The translations under genes were made by a program, and so were the position numbers. Of a stretch of DNA of 60,584 bases, positions 37,176 through 45,136 are shown piece by piece. Origin of the DNA: Lachnospiraceae bacterium. Lineage in GTDB: Bacteria; Bacillota; Clostridia; Lachnospirales; Lachnospiraceae. Under the pieces are notes generated by a model. The model was not told the DNA's origin, did no database searches, and saw only the letters and a program-made list of their open reading frames with translations. Location of the stretch: positions 1-60,584 of the forward strand of contig JAAVZU010000010.1 of the NCBI GenBank assembly GCA_022791815.1. Direction: 5' to 3'. Every line of letters begins with the position of its first letter. Position 1 is the first letter of the stretch.

Positions 37176-38789
37176 TTACCCCTTTTCCACTATATTAATT
37201 ACTGTATCTATCAATTCTTCCACAACCTGATTATATAATGTTTTATACTTTTCTATAAAAGCCACATTACCGCAGGTTTCCATATTCTTTTGTTTCTCCT
37301 CTTCTGTCATCTTATCAATTTCCGTTTTTGTATACGCATTTTGAAAAATACGCTCGTTATCTTTTGTAAATTCACTTCCCTGCAAATATTCCCTTGCTGG
37401 CAAGGTGAGTTTCTCTGACCAGTAAGAATCCATGAGAAAGTATAAATCGTTTTTTAGAGTACCATTTTTTAACTTGATAAAAGTCTCCTCTGTCAATTGT
37501 AAGACAATCTTCTCCAAAGTTGCCAAATAACAATCATAAATATATTGGTTTTTCTTTGTAGCATTTTCATATTTCCAATTATCTTTCAACACAATAGTTG
37601 TATTATCAACATACAATTTACGGGCAGAATCATCACTTTCTGCAATTGGTGTTTTTGTAATCTCTGGTGTTTTTATTACCGTTGGTGTCTTTGTTATTAT
37701 TGGTTCCTTAGTCACTGTTGGTGTCTTTGTTATCACTGGTTTCTTGGTGGTAGCTGGTGTTGCTGTCGGTTTCTTAGTTGGTACTGGTGTTGGTAAACTC
37801 CATTTATAATCCTTGGCACTGATTGGATATTTTTTCTTAAAAGAAGTTGTTCTATAATCACCATCTAACGAATGATTCCCATTCATCTTGTTAGAACCTA
37901 TCAGAAAGTAATCATAGGTATAAGGCTTATATGTGTTATCTGTATCATCCCAAGTTACATCCACATAATACCACTTTCCACTTAATTTTACAATATTCCA
38001 AGCGTGGGGAGTTCCTGCCCACCCTGTCACAATGCGGCAGGGAATTCCTGCATCTGTACACATCTTATAAAAAAGAAGAGCATATCCCTGACAAACTGTT
38101 CTATGGTTACTATGCACCAATCCTGCGTATGCCGTGAAATTCTTTAAAGAACGGTCATATTGTACTATATTTGCAATATAATTATGAATAGCACGGATTT
38201 TCTCCACTCTGCTTTTTTTACCAAGTTTTAAAGAAGCAAGTGCCTTTTTTACTTTCGTATTCACTTTCTTTAACTGGCTTGCACTCTCTCGATACTTCAT
38301 CTTGAAGCTAAACACTGATTTGTTGTTAGAATAATAATTAATGGAAAATCCATAAGTTGCAATATTCCAATGCAAATAATCAAAATCATTGCTATGCTTT
38401 TTATCATCAATATTCCAAGCCTGGGCAAACATTTTTTCAATATCCCCACCATTATATATTTTGCGATAATTTCCTTTAAATATAATAGTAAATCTTGTTT
38501 TTCTTGCGTTCATATAATTATGTAACTTTTTCATAAATACAGACTTTGTTTTCACTGTACTTTGAGCTACAGCTGAACTTGCCATAAAGGTTTCAACTGT
38601 TCCTGTTAGTTTTCTTTTCTTTATGTTAACTTTCTGTGCCTCTGGCTCAAAATAATCTGTTTCTTCTGTTTTTGCAGCAATACTCACGGTGTCATAACTC
38701 AAATCTGTTTCCCCTGCCCCAAGAATACTCTGGCAAACAAATTGAAGCATCACTACAACTGCTATTCCCCGGAATAATTTTCTTTTCAT
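37176..38789 (-). CDS. Secreted transglutaminase-like protein with Thr-Pro-Lys linker
   Basis: I start at ATG 38789 (537 residues) because GAGGG lies 5 nt upstream; ATG 38801 is also in frame. A signal peptide (KLFRGIAVVVMLQFVCQSIL) opens the protein. A transglutaminase/protease-like core carries a catalytic triad at Cys237 in RTVCQGYALLF, His266 in GTPHAWNIV and Asp281 in YYVDVTWDD (numbered from 38801). A linker of PTKKP, KTPT and TKTP repeats follows (about residues 335-390), then a helical C-terminal region. Proteins of this type are secreted and may crosslink or cleave cell-surface proteins; the substrate is unknown. Its gene is translationally coupled to pulA. Confidence 0.82.
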   Translation of the reverse strand: MKRKLFRGIAVVVMLQFVCQSILGAGETDLSYDTVSIAAKTEETDYFEPEAQKVNIKKRKLTGTVETFMASSAVAQSTVKTKSVFMKKLHNYMNARKTRFTIIFKGNYRKIYNGGDIEKMFAQAWNIDDKKHSNDFDYLHWNIATYGFSINYYSNNKSVFSFKMKYRESASQLKKVNTKVKKALASLKLGKKSRVEKIRAIHNYIANIVQYDRSLKNFTAYAGLVHSNHRTVCQGYALLFYKMCTDAGIPCRIVTGWAGTPHAWNIVKLSGKWYYVDVTWDDTDNTYKPYTYDYFLIGSNKMNGNHSLDGDYRTTSFKKKYPISAKDYKWSLPTPVPTKKPTATPATTKKPVITKTPTVTKEPIITKTPTVIKTPEITKTPIAESDDSARKLYVDNTTIVLKDNWKYENATKKNQYIYDCYLATLEKIVLQLTEETFIKLKNGTLKNDLYFLMDSYWSEKLTLPAREYLQGSEFTKDNERIFQNAYTKTEIDKMTEEEKQKNMETCGNVAFIEKYKTLYNQVVEELIDTVINIVEKG

Positions 38790-38801
38790 ACCGTCCCTCA
38801 T

Positions 38802-39046
38802 TTCCTTTTGCTACAATTCTACCTTTCACTAAATAAAAATTAACCTAATGTATTTGTTTTACAACTATTTAGGTAGAAACACACGTTTCATGCATGTTTC
38901 ATAAGAAAAAGTAAGGTTTGCAATGTTTAAACTCCTCCGCCAAAGGCGAATTATTATGGGCTTAAACGTAACTGTCCACAGTTTGGAACAATTCTTTCCT
39001 ATAAGTATACCACACTTATATTTTTATTTCCACTTGTAAAACAATA
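38802..39046 (-). promoter_or_regulatory. Structured upstream region of the transglutaminase-pulA operon
   Basis: This non-coding stretch has a nested hairpin: GTTTAA (38925-38930) pairs with TTAAAC (38962-38967) and encloses CCGCC/GGCG. Just beyond lies the palindrome AACTGTCCACAGTT (38970-38983). They lie about 140-190 nt upstream of the start codon and could be a 5' leader structure and an operator. I do not recognise a known riboswitch class. Confidence 0.35.
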
Positions 39047-39106
39047 GGATTGATTCTGTCTTATAACAACAACCATTTTATTGTTGCCTATGTACAAAAT
39101 CAATCC
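39047..39106 (-). terminator. Terminator of the ABC export operon
   Basis: GGATTGATT (39047-39055) pairs with AATCAATCC (39098-39106), with an inner CAACAA/TTGTTG stem. On the minus strand the arm is followed by TATTGTTTTAC. It lies about 50 nt after the stop of the last gene of the ABC operon. Confidence 0.65.
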
Positions 39107-39157
39107 CATTTCTTACCTCTGCTTATTAACTGATAACAGTTACATTGCAGTTCTTAC

Positions 39158-40231
39158 TTATTCCTGTTCAAAAACGCTCATAAGGGTATTTACACCAGAT
39201 ACATTCATAGTATAGATAGCCTTAGAATCTTTCATCTGTACATAATATTCTCCGCTATCGGAATCTGTATCTCCAAAATAAACTGTAAATTCACAATCTA
39301 TAATTTTAGCATCTTTTTCTTCTTCTTTTACATCATCTGTGTTGTTTACCTCTTCCTCTTCTTCCGCCTGATCCATCTTTGTATAATGCACAGTTAGAGA
39401 CATCTTAGGCTTATCCAGACCACATTTCTTTAGATCTTTGTCAGTTAGGTTATAGGTAACACATTCTGCATTTGTAAGTCCCATAATTGCCTGTAACACA
39501 TTACTTGCTAAGTCTTCGTCCATCTTTTTTAGCTTATTTTTCTTCGCTCCGTATTCCCAAACGCATTCTGGAATCTCTTCCTCATTTTTTTTGTGTGCTG
39601 CATCCTTGGAATCCACAAAGTATAAGGTTTTACCATCCATAGTCAACGTATAATCAGCAATATCTTGACCACCCATAGAAGGATATTCTTCTACTTCTGC
39701 CAACTTCAATAAATCATAATCAAAAGAATTATACATCGTAGTATCAATTAAGTATACCTTTTCATCCCCTGACATTTGGAAATAATATTTGTTTACTACA
39801 CTATTCAATGTACCTAATGTATAAGTAGTCTTTGTACCATCCTTTTGCGTAAAATCTACCACTAAAGAAGGTTTATCCAGTCCAAACTCCTTTTTATCCA
39901 CATCAGCTTTCTCAATGGTTCTGGAGGCTTTTACTTCCTGGAGGGCAGTCACCATAGAATCTACTGTATACTTATTTACAGGACAATTCTTATCTGTAGG
40001 AGATGACCACTCTTCTTTATTCAAAACCAACTCAATTGTACCATTTTCATTGGTATAACTAATTTTGTTGATAGTATCTTCCTCTACAGTATGAATCACT
40101 TCATCTTCTTGAGTTTCTTCTGTTTCCTCTTCTTTTGGCATAAATAAGGTCATAGCAACATATCCACCAACCAGCAAAACCAGTGCCAGTAAGGTAATAA
40201 TTAAAGTTTTAATCTGTTTCTTTTTCTTCAT
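39158..40231 (-). CDS. DUF4340-type membrane-anchored protein
   Basis: This 357-residue protein has one N-terminal membrane anchor (IITLLALVLLVGGYVAMTLF) after a lysine-rich start, then an acidic stretch and a beta-rich external domain with repeated modules such as KEFGLDKPSLVVDFTQKDG and KKCGLDKPKMSLTVHY. That repeated GLDKP pattern is typical of DUF4340 proteins, which accompany GldG-like ABC exporters. It is last in a four-gene operon with the ATPase, permease and GldG-like protein. Its role is unknown; it may bind or present the exported substrate. Confidence 0.8.
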   Translation of the reverse strand: MKKKKQIKTLIITLLALVLLVGGYVAMTLFMPKEEETEETQEDEVIHTVEEDTINKISYTNENGTIELVLNKEEWSSPTDKNCPVNKYTVDSMVTALQEVKASRTIEKADVDKKEFGLDKPSLVVDFTQKDGTKTTYTLGTLNSVVNKYYFQMSGDEKVYLIDTTMYNSFDYDLLKLAEVEEYPSMGGQDIADYTLTMDGKTLYFVDSKDAAHKKNEEEIPECVWEYGAKKNKLKKMDEDLASNVLQAIMGLTNAECVTYNLTDKDLKKCGLDKPKMSLTVHYTKMDQAEEEEEVNNTDDVKEEEKDAKIIDCEFTVYFGDTDSDSGEYYVQMKDSKAIYTMNVSGVNTLMSVFEQE

Positions 40232-40255
40232 AAATTCAGCGGACCTCCCATGTAA

Positions 40256-41782
40256 CTACTTTCTATTTCTTCTTACTGTTACAAAAATACCTGCTGCAAT
40301 AGTGATAACTGGAATAAAAATTAAGTAAACAGACATCCACTTATTTACATCCGCTTCTGTTAATGTTAAAGCTTCCGCACTGATACTTTTACCTGCAATA
40401 GCAATGCTGTCTTCTGTATCACACATCCAGCCAAGAGAACTTAATACCTCTGCAATATTATAAGAAAACTGCATATATATATTTTGTGAAATTAAAGAGG
40501 TACTTCCATAAACTACCAGTTTTGACTTTGGCTCTGCTGTATTCTCTGTCTCTTCTGTCTCTTCTGTGTCTTCTGATTCTGTCTTTTCTGCTACAGTAAC
40601 TGCTACACCAAGAGCAAATGGCCCCTCTGCATCTCCTTTTTCTTTTCCAATACTTTCACTGGTTGCTGCATTTTTCTTACGATAAGAAGACTCTGTTGTA
40701 GAGAATAATGTTGTTACTGTTATATTATCTTCATGTTTCTCAGTTTCTGCAATGCTCTTTGCATCTGTCATTAAAATATATCCATTATTTTCATTTACAA
40801 TACTATTCGCATCGTGTATCTCTACCTTTGGAACAATATAAGTAGGACTATCTGTCATCGCATAATTGGCATCTCCTTCATACACAATTCCTTCTTCCAT
40901 TGTAACACCATATTGTTCTAATAAAGAATCAAAATTTGGTAATTCTTTGTTAGTCTCACTACCAAAAATCATTGCATTTCCGCCAGCTTCCAAATATGCA
41001 GATACAGCTTTTACCTCTGTATTATTTAAATCACTTTTTGGTGCAATAATGGCGATACAGCTTGCATCTTCTGGCACACCTTTGCCAGTTGCTAAATTTA
41101 AATCCTCTAGGGTAATATTGGAATTCTTGATATACTCCTGTAAGGTATCATCAAATTCTGTCTCTCCATGACCAGTCAGAGTATACAACTTTGGTACATT
41201 ATCAGTGGTTACATAATTTACTGCATTAGCAATTAAATTCTCTCCGTTAAATTCATATTTTTCTGACTCACCATAATAATATACCGCTTCCTGGTTAGTT
41301 AAAGTATACAAATCTGTACTACTAATTAATTTAGTACGTTTTTCACTTTCTACAATTAAGACCGTAGAACTAGTTGCTTCATATTTTGTACCAAAATTCG
41401 GATAAAGTTCTGGGTCTTTTCTTACTACCTTAATTTTGTCGCTTCCATCCTCATAATTTCCCAACAATCTTGTAAGTTCTGGATATCCATCCTCCACAGA
41501 TTTGTTTGCTAGGAAATATATGGTTACGTCTGTATCCAGCCTCTCTAACAATTCTTCTGACTGCTCATCCAAAGTATATAACTTATTTCCACTCATATCC
41601 AATTCTCTGTATTTACTTGGAATCTTGGATACAATTAAATTTAACACTACCACAATCCCAATGGCAATTAATATCATAGTTGCACTAAAACTTCCATTAC
41701 GAAATCGATTTCCCGAAAAACGCATCAAAGAGGACTTTTCCTTCTTTGACTGCTGATTATTTGATTTTTGCTTCTTAGCCAC
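40256..41782 (-). CDS. GldG-like ABC exporter auxiliary protein
   Basis: The 508-residue protein has a membrane helix after a lysine-rich N-terminus (SATMILIAIGIVVVLNLIVS), a large external domain and a C-terminal helix (VYLIFIPVITIAAGIFVTV). The external part begins ELDMSGNKLYTLDEQSEELL and is followed by a DVTIYFLA strand, the pattern of the GldG/DUF7088-type family. Such proteins act with a GldA-like ATPase and GldF-like permease. A Glu/Thr-rich insertion occurs at about residues 395-420. The next genes upstream and downstream are separated by only 15-25 nt, so one operon is likely. Confidence 0.82.
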   Translation of the reverse strand: MAKKQKSNNQQSKKEKSSLMRFSGNRFRNGSFSATMILIAIGIVVVLNLIVSKIPSKYRELDMSGNKLYTLDEQSEELLERLDTDVTIYFLANKSVEDGYPELTRLLGNYEDGSDKIKVVRKDPELYPNFGTKYEATSSTVLIVESEKRTKLISSTDLYTLTNQEAVYYYGESEKYEFNGENLIANAVNYVTTDNVPKLYTLTGHGETEFDDTLQEYIKNSNITLEDLNLATGKGVPEDASCIAIIAPKSDLNNTEVKAVSAYLEAGGNAMIFGSETNKELPNFDSLLEQYGVTMEEGIVYEGDANYAMTDSPTYIVPKVEIHDANSIVNENNGYILMTDAKSIAETEKHEDNITVTTLFSTTESSYRKKNAATSESIGKEKGDAEGPFALGVAVTVAEKTESEDTEETEETENTAEPKSKLVVYGSTSLISQNIYMQFSYNIAEVLSSLGWMCDTEDSIAIAGKSISAEALTLTEADVNKWMSVYLIFIPVITIAAGIFVTVRRNRK

Positions 41783-41797
41783 GTCTACTCCTCCTTC

Positions 41798-42667
41798 CTA
41801 GCTCCATCTTCTCTTCTGTATAGACTGTACAGTCAGATACAAGAATAAAATTATAAAAGTTACATAATAAAATATGGAGCCTAAATCAAAATTTCCACCT
41901 GCAAATTTTGTATATCTGGACATAAAGGAAATTCCTGATATTACATTGGCAAATGCTGATTCAAACAAGGAAGACTTCACCATATAAACCACCAATAATG
42001 CTACTTCACCAATAAAGACTACAACACCAGATACAATAATGTTTCTTATGTATACAAATAAGAAAATTCCTACTAATAATACAAGAACCATTAATCCAAT
42101 AACAGAAGGCAGTGCTGTACTTGGTAAAATACTGGCAATTGATGATATTAAGAACAATGTAATATTAATAGCAAAAGATATAATTGCTGCTACAATCTGA
42201 TTCTCTGTAAAAGAAGAAACCATAAGTCCAATAGCAAGAAATACATCTCCTAATAACCAAAAGGCAAAAATTGTCGCATAATTTCCCACAAAATCTACAT
42301 TACCATATAAATTTAACACAATAGGCATCGTACATATTACGATAAATGGTGCTGTAAATATGGTAACTGCTGCCAGATATTTTCCTATAACAATTCCCCA
42401 GATACTTACCGGCGAAGAAAATAGCAACTGGTCTGTTTTTTGTTTTTGTTCCTCTGCCAAAAGACGCATAGTTAAGATTGGCAATATAACTGTATATACT
42501 AACATAATATTAGATAAGGTAGTTCCAACTGATGAATTAGCTCCGCTTAAATTATTTCCCCAAAAATAAAATCCTACAATCAACAGGAAAAAGCCTAAAA
42601 TAGCATATCCCATCATGGAACTAAAATAGGATTTTAGCTCTCTTTTATAAATCGCTTTCATTTTCAT
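41798..42667 (-). CDS. ABC-2 type permease, GldF-like
   Basis: The 289-residue protein has six hydrophobic segments and starts MKMKAIYKRELKSYFSSMMG, the typical amphipathic start of ABC-2 permeases. MRLLAEEQKQKTDQLLFSSPVS is the loop that contacts the ATPase. It overlaps the end of the ATPase gene by 23 nt and precedes the GldG-like gene. The transported molecule is not evident from sequence. Confidence 0.88.
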   Translation of the reverse strand: MKMKAIYKRELKSYFSSMMGYAILGFFLLIVGFYFWGNNLSGANSSVGTTLSNIMLVYTVILPILTMRLLAEEQKQKTDQLLFSSPVSIWGIVIGKYLAAVTIFTAPFIVICTMPIVLNLYGNVDFVGNYATIFAFWLLGDVFLAIGLMVSSFTENQIVAAIISFAINITLFLISSIASILPSTALPSVIGLMVLVLLVGIFLFVYIRNIIVSGVVVFIGEVALLVVYMVKSSLFESAFANVISGISFMSRYTKFAGGNFDLGSIFYYVTFIILFLYLTVQSIQKRRWS

Positions 42668-43709
42668 CCCCGCTTTCTACTGTTTCCATATTCTCGTTTA
42701 ATTCCTCTGTCTTATTCTCATTCACAGTTTCTTTTGTTTCTTTCTTCTTAGACGTTTTAGATGGTACATATTTCTTTGATTCATCCGTAACCTCTAAGAA
42801 GATATCCTCTAAGGATTTCACCTGTGCAGACATAAATAATATTGGAAGATTTTCTTTTGCAAATGTATGGAATAATTCTTCACGGACATCTGCTTCTTTT
42901 ACTGCATATACCAATACATCAACCGTTCCTTCTTCTTCAGATATAGAAAACTCTTGTCTGTGAACTTTTTTCATTCCCTTTAATACATTCTCAATTACAG
43001 ATTTATTCCCTTTTACACGCAGCTTAACTTCCTGTGTTGGCTGTGCCAATTCTGTCAACTGCTCTGGTGTACCTTCTGCCACCAACTCTCCTTTGTTAAT
43101 AATAAGAATATGGTCACATACTGCACTAATTTCCTGCATAATATGAGAACTTAAAATAATAGTATGTTTTTCACTTAATTTCTTTATTAAATCACGAATC
43201 TCAATAATTTGCTTTGGATCAAGACCTACTGTCGGCTCATCCAAAATTATAATTTCTGGGTATCCAAGAACCGCCTGTGCCAGACCTACACGCTGCTTGT
43301 AACCTTTGGAAAGATGTTTAATCAACCGGTTCTCCATCTGGGTAATCATAGTCATTTCCATTGCTTCTTTTACATTTTTTGTTCTAACTTTTTTCGGAAT
43401 TTTCTTCAATTCTGCTGCAAAAAATAGATATTCCTTAACTGTCATATCCAAATACAAAGGTGGTATCTCTGGCAGATAACCTATGTAACGTTTTGCCTCC
43501 TCTGGTTCTTCAAAAATACTGTGTCCATTAATCAGCACCTCTCCAGAGGTTGCAGAAAGATAACCAATAATAATATTCATAGTTGTAGACTTACCGGCTC
43601 CATTAGGTCCAAGAAAACCATATACTTGTCCTTTTTCAACAGTAAAACTAAGATTTTTTACTGCCGTATGATTTCCGTATTTTTTTACAAGATTTTTTAC
43701 TTCAATCAA
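42645..43709 (-). CDS. ABC transporter ATP-binding protein, GldA-like
   Basis: The protein has 354 residues with a complete nucleotide-binding domain: Walker A GPNGAGKST, Q-loop region YLPEIPPLYLDMTVKEYLFF, signature LSKGYKQRVGLAQA, Walker B EIIILDEPTVGLDP and the switch histidine in ILSSHIMQE. The C-terminal extension (about residues 230-354) ends in a Glu/Asn-rich tail. It powers the permease encoded next. It is the first gene of the operon; a family 2 repeat lies in the gap upstream. Confidence 0.93.
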   Translation of the reverse strand: MIEVKNLVKKYGNHTAVKNLSFTVEKGQVYGFLGPNGAGKSTTMNIIIGYLSATSGEVLINGHSIFEEPEEAKRYIGYLPEIPPLYLDMTVKEYLFFAAELKKIPKKVRTKNVKEAMEMTMITQMENRLIKHLSKGYKQRVGLAQAVLGYPEIIILDEPTVGLDPKQIIEIRDLIKKLSEKHTIILSSHIMQEISAVCDHILIINKGELVAEGTPEQLTELAQPTQEVKLRVKGNKSVIENVLKGMKKVHRQEFSISEEEGTVDVLVYAVKEADVREELFHTFAKENLPILFMSAQVKSLEDIFLEVTDESKKYVPSKTSKKKETKETVNENKTEELNENMETVESGDENESDL

Positions 43710-43810
43710 CGTTTACCCTCCTAATCTTTCATTTCCTTTTTTACTTAATTATTCTACAGAATATTTGTGTATACTTTGTGAAAAAATCTGCATTTCTATT
43801 AACATTGCTG

Positions 43811-43856
43811 TAACAGTTTAGCCATATTATTCATATTTTACCAGAATACACAGTAA
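43811..43856. repeat. Dispersed repeat family 2, copy A
   Basis: This shares AACAGTTTAGCCAT and TTCATATTTTACCAGAATA with the element at 45058-45119. The flanking arms are imperfectly complementary. It lies directly after the asparaginase stop codon, in the position of a 3' end element, but lacks a clean T-run on the minus strand. Confidence 0.6.
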
Positions 43857-43863
43857 TAGCATT

Positions 43864-44877
43864 TTATTCTCCTAAATATTTCTGTTTCATTACTTGTTTT
43901 AAATCTTTTCCATTACTAAGTGCTAACCATAATTTGCAATATTGAGCTATAGGTGCTGTATCTAAAAGTGGTATTATACCCATTTTTTTATACTCTGCTA
44001 CTGTTTCATAATCATTGTCTTCTTGTGTCAAACCAGTAATATAAAAAGGGATTTCTCGTTCTTTTGCCATTTTAGCAAATCTTTTTAATGCATCACTTAT
44101 CCCAATGGTTCCTGAATGATAACTCTCATGAAGTATCACTTTTATGGTCTCTCCAATAGCAGGATATTCCATCCCTACGTATGGCACAATTCTTAAAATT
44201 TCCATAGAATCAGAAGACAAGTGTACTTCTTCCTCCATTTGGAACATCCATTTTTCTGGTATACTACTTTTATCTGTATCCTTAAATTTATCTTCTTCTT
44301 TGCATGTAAAAATATCCTTTTCAAAATCCCCATACCATTCATCTTTTATGCTTTCTACATCTGCGGAAAATGCTTTATGCTGTAACAATTTTGCTCCCCT
44401 ATGTATAGTGGGATTTCCTCCTTTATTGCAATAACTGACAAATACACCCTTTCCATGTCTTTGTTCTATAAATTTTACGGCATAAGCAAAATTAATATGT
44501 CCATTTGCCCGTTTATCCTCTAACGAAAAATCACTTGATACTAACAGAACTGGTACGTTAGCAGCTCCTAATACATAAGATAGCACTGTTGCACTATATT
44601 GCAGAGTATCCGTTCCATGGGTAATAATAATTCCATCTATATAATCTTTCATTAAAACATCTTTTACACAGGAAATTAATTGATTTAATTCTTTTGCAGT
44701 AAGATTTTCACTAAGGATACAGTAAGGCTCTATAGTTTCAAATTCTACATTGCCTGGATTTTCTTTCTGATAAAATTCTATCAATTCATAAGGAGCCTTT
44801 TCTTTTAGTGCAATATAGCCATCTCCTTTTACCTGACTTCCTATTGTTCCTCCCGTAAAAATCACTTTTATTTTCAT
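43864..44877 (-). CDS. Asparaginase
   Basis: The 337-residue protein has the two threonine motifs of L-asparaginases: VIFTGGTIGSQ near the N-terminus and GIIITHGTDTLQYSATVLSY at about residues 85-104. A lysine follows in the region LLVSSDFSLEDKRANGHINF, completing the usual Thr-Lys-Asp set. It hydrolyses asparagine to aspartate and ammonia. No signal peptide is visible, so it is probably cytoplasmic (type I-like). The C-terminal substrate loop DNDYETVAEYKKMGIIPLLD is also typical. It stands alone between two intergenic repeats. Confidence 0.92.
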   Translation of the reverse strand: MKIKVIFTGGTIGSQVKGDGYIALKEKAPYELIEFYQKENPGNVEFETIEPYCILSENLTAKELNQLISCVKDVLMKDYIDGIIITHGTDTLQYSATVLSYVLGAANVPVLLVSSDFSLEDKRANGHINFAYAVKFIEQRHGKGVFVSYCNKGGNPTIHRGAKLLQHKAFSADVESIKDEWYGDFEKDIFTCKEEDKFKDTDKSSIPEKWMFQMEEEVHLSSDSMEILRIVPYVGMEYPAIGETIKVILHESYHSGTIGISDALKRFAKMAKEREIPFYITGLTQEDNDYETVAEYKKMGIIPLLDTAPIAQYCKLWLALSNGKDLKQVMKQKYLGE

Positions 44878-44906
44878 GCAGCATTCCTCCTGTTTTTATT
44901 TTAAAT

Positions 44907-45033
44907 TAGGTAATTGTGAAACTTTCTTTCAATTACATACTCTTATGGTTGAGAGCAGTACAAACATGCCTTGTGGTGATATGTGAACTTTGCACAAAAA
45001 CCCTATGAATAAATTGAGTTTCACAAATGCCTA
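44907..45033. repeat. Dispersed inverted repeat, family 1, copy 2
   Basis: TAGGTAATTGTGAAACTTT at the left faces GAGTTTCACAAATGCCTA at the right. The interior GGTGATATGTGAA and TGCACAAAA match copies 1 and 3. It lies upstream of the asparaginase gene. Confidence 0.75.
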
Positions 45034-45051
45034 TTATACATTTAGTATACC

Positions 45052-45119
45052 AAAAAAGTAACTGTTCAGCCATGCTATTCATATTTTACCAGAATATACA
45101 TCTTGACTAAACAGTTACT
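45052..45119 (-). terminator. Family 2 repeat acting as amylase terminator
   Basis: On the minus strand AGTAACTGTT opens and AACAGTTACT closes a 10-bp stem around a loop of about 40 nt, directly followed by TTTTTTGG. It is 17 nt after the 874-residue amylase stop. The internal sequence contains the conserved family 2 block TTCATATTTTACCAGAATA (plus strand). Confidence 0.75.
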
Positions 45120-45136
45120 CAAAGAACTTTTCTTTT

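Noticed and set aside
38880-38990. Possible c-di-GMP riboswitch because of a GCAAACC string on the minus strand
   Set aside because: The conserved stems and the GGTAGC-type receptor of GEMM are absent.
40866-41171. 101-codon plus-strand frame opposite the GldG-like gene
   Set aside because: Antisense shadow without start signals.
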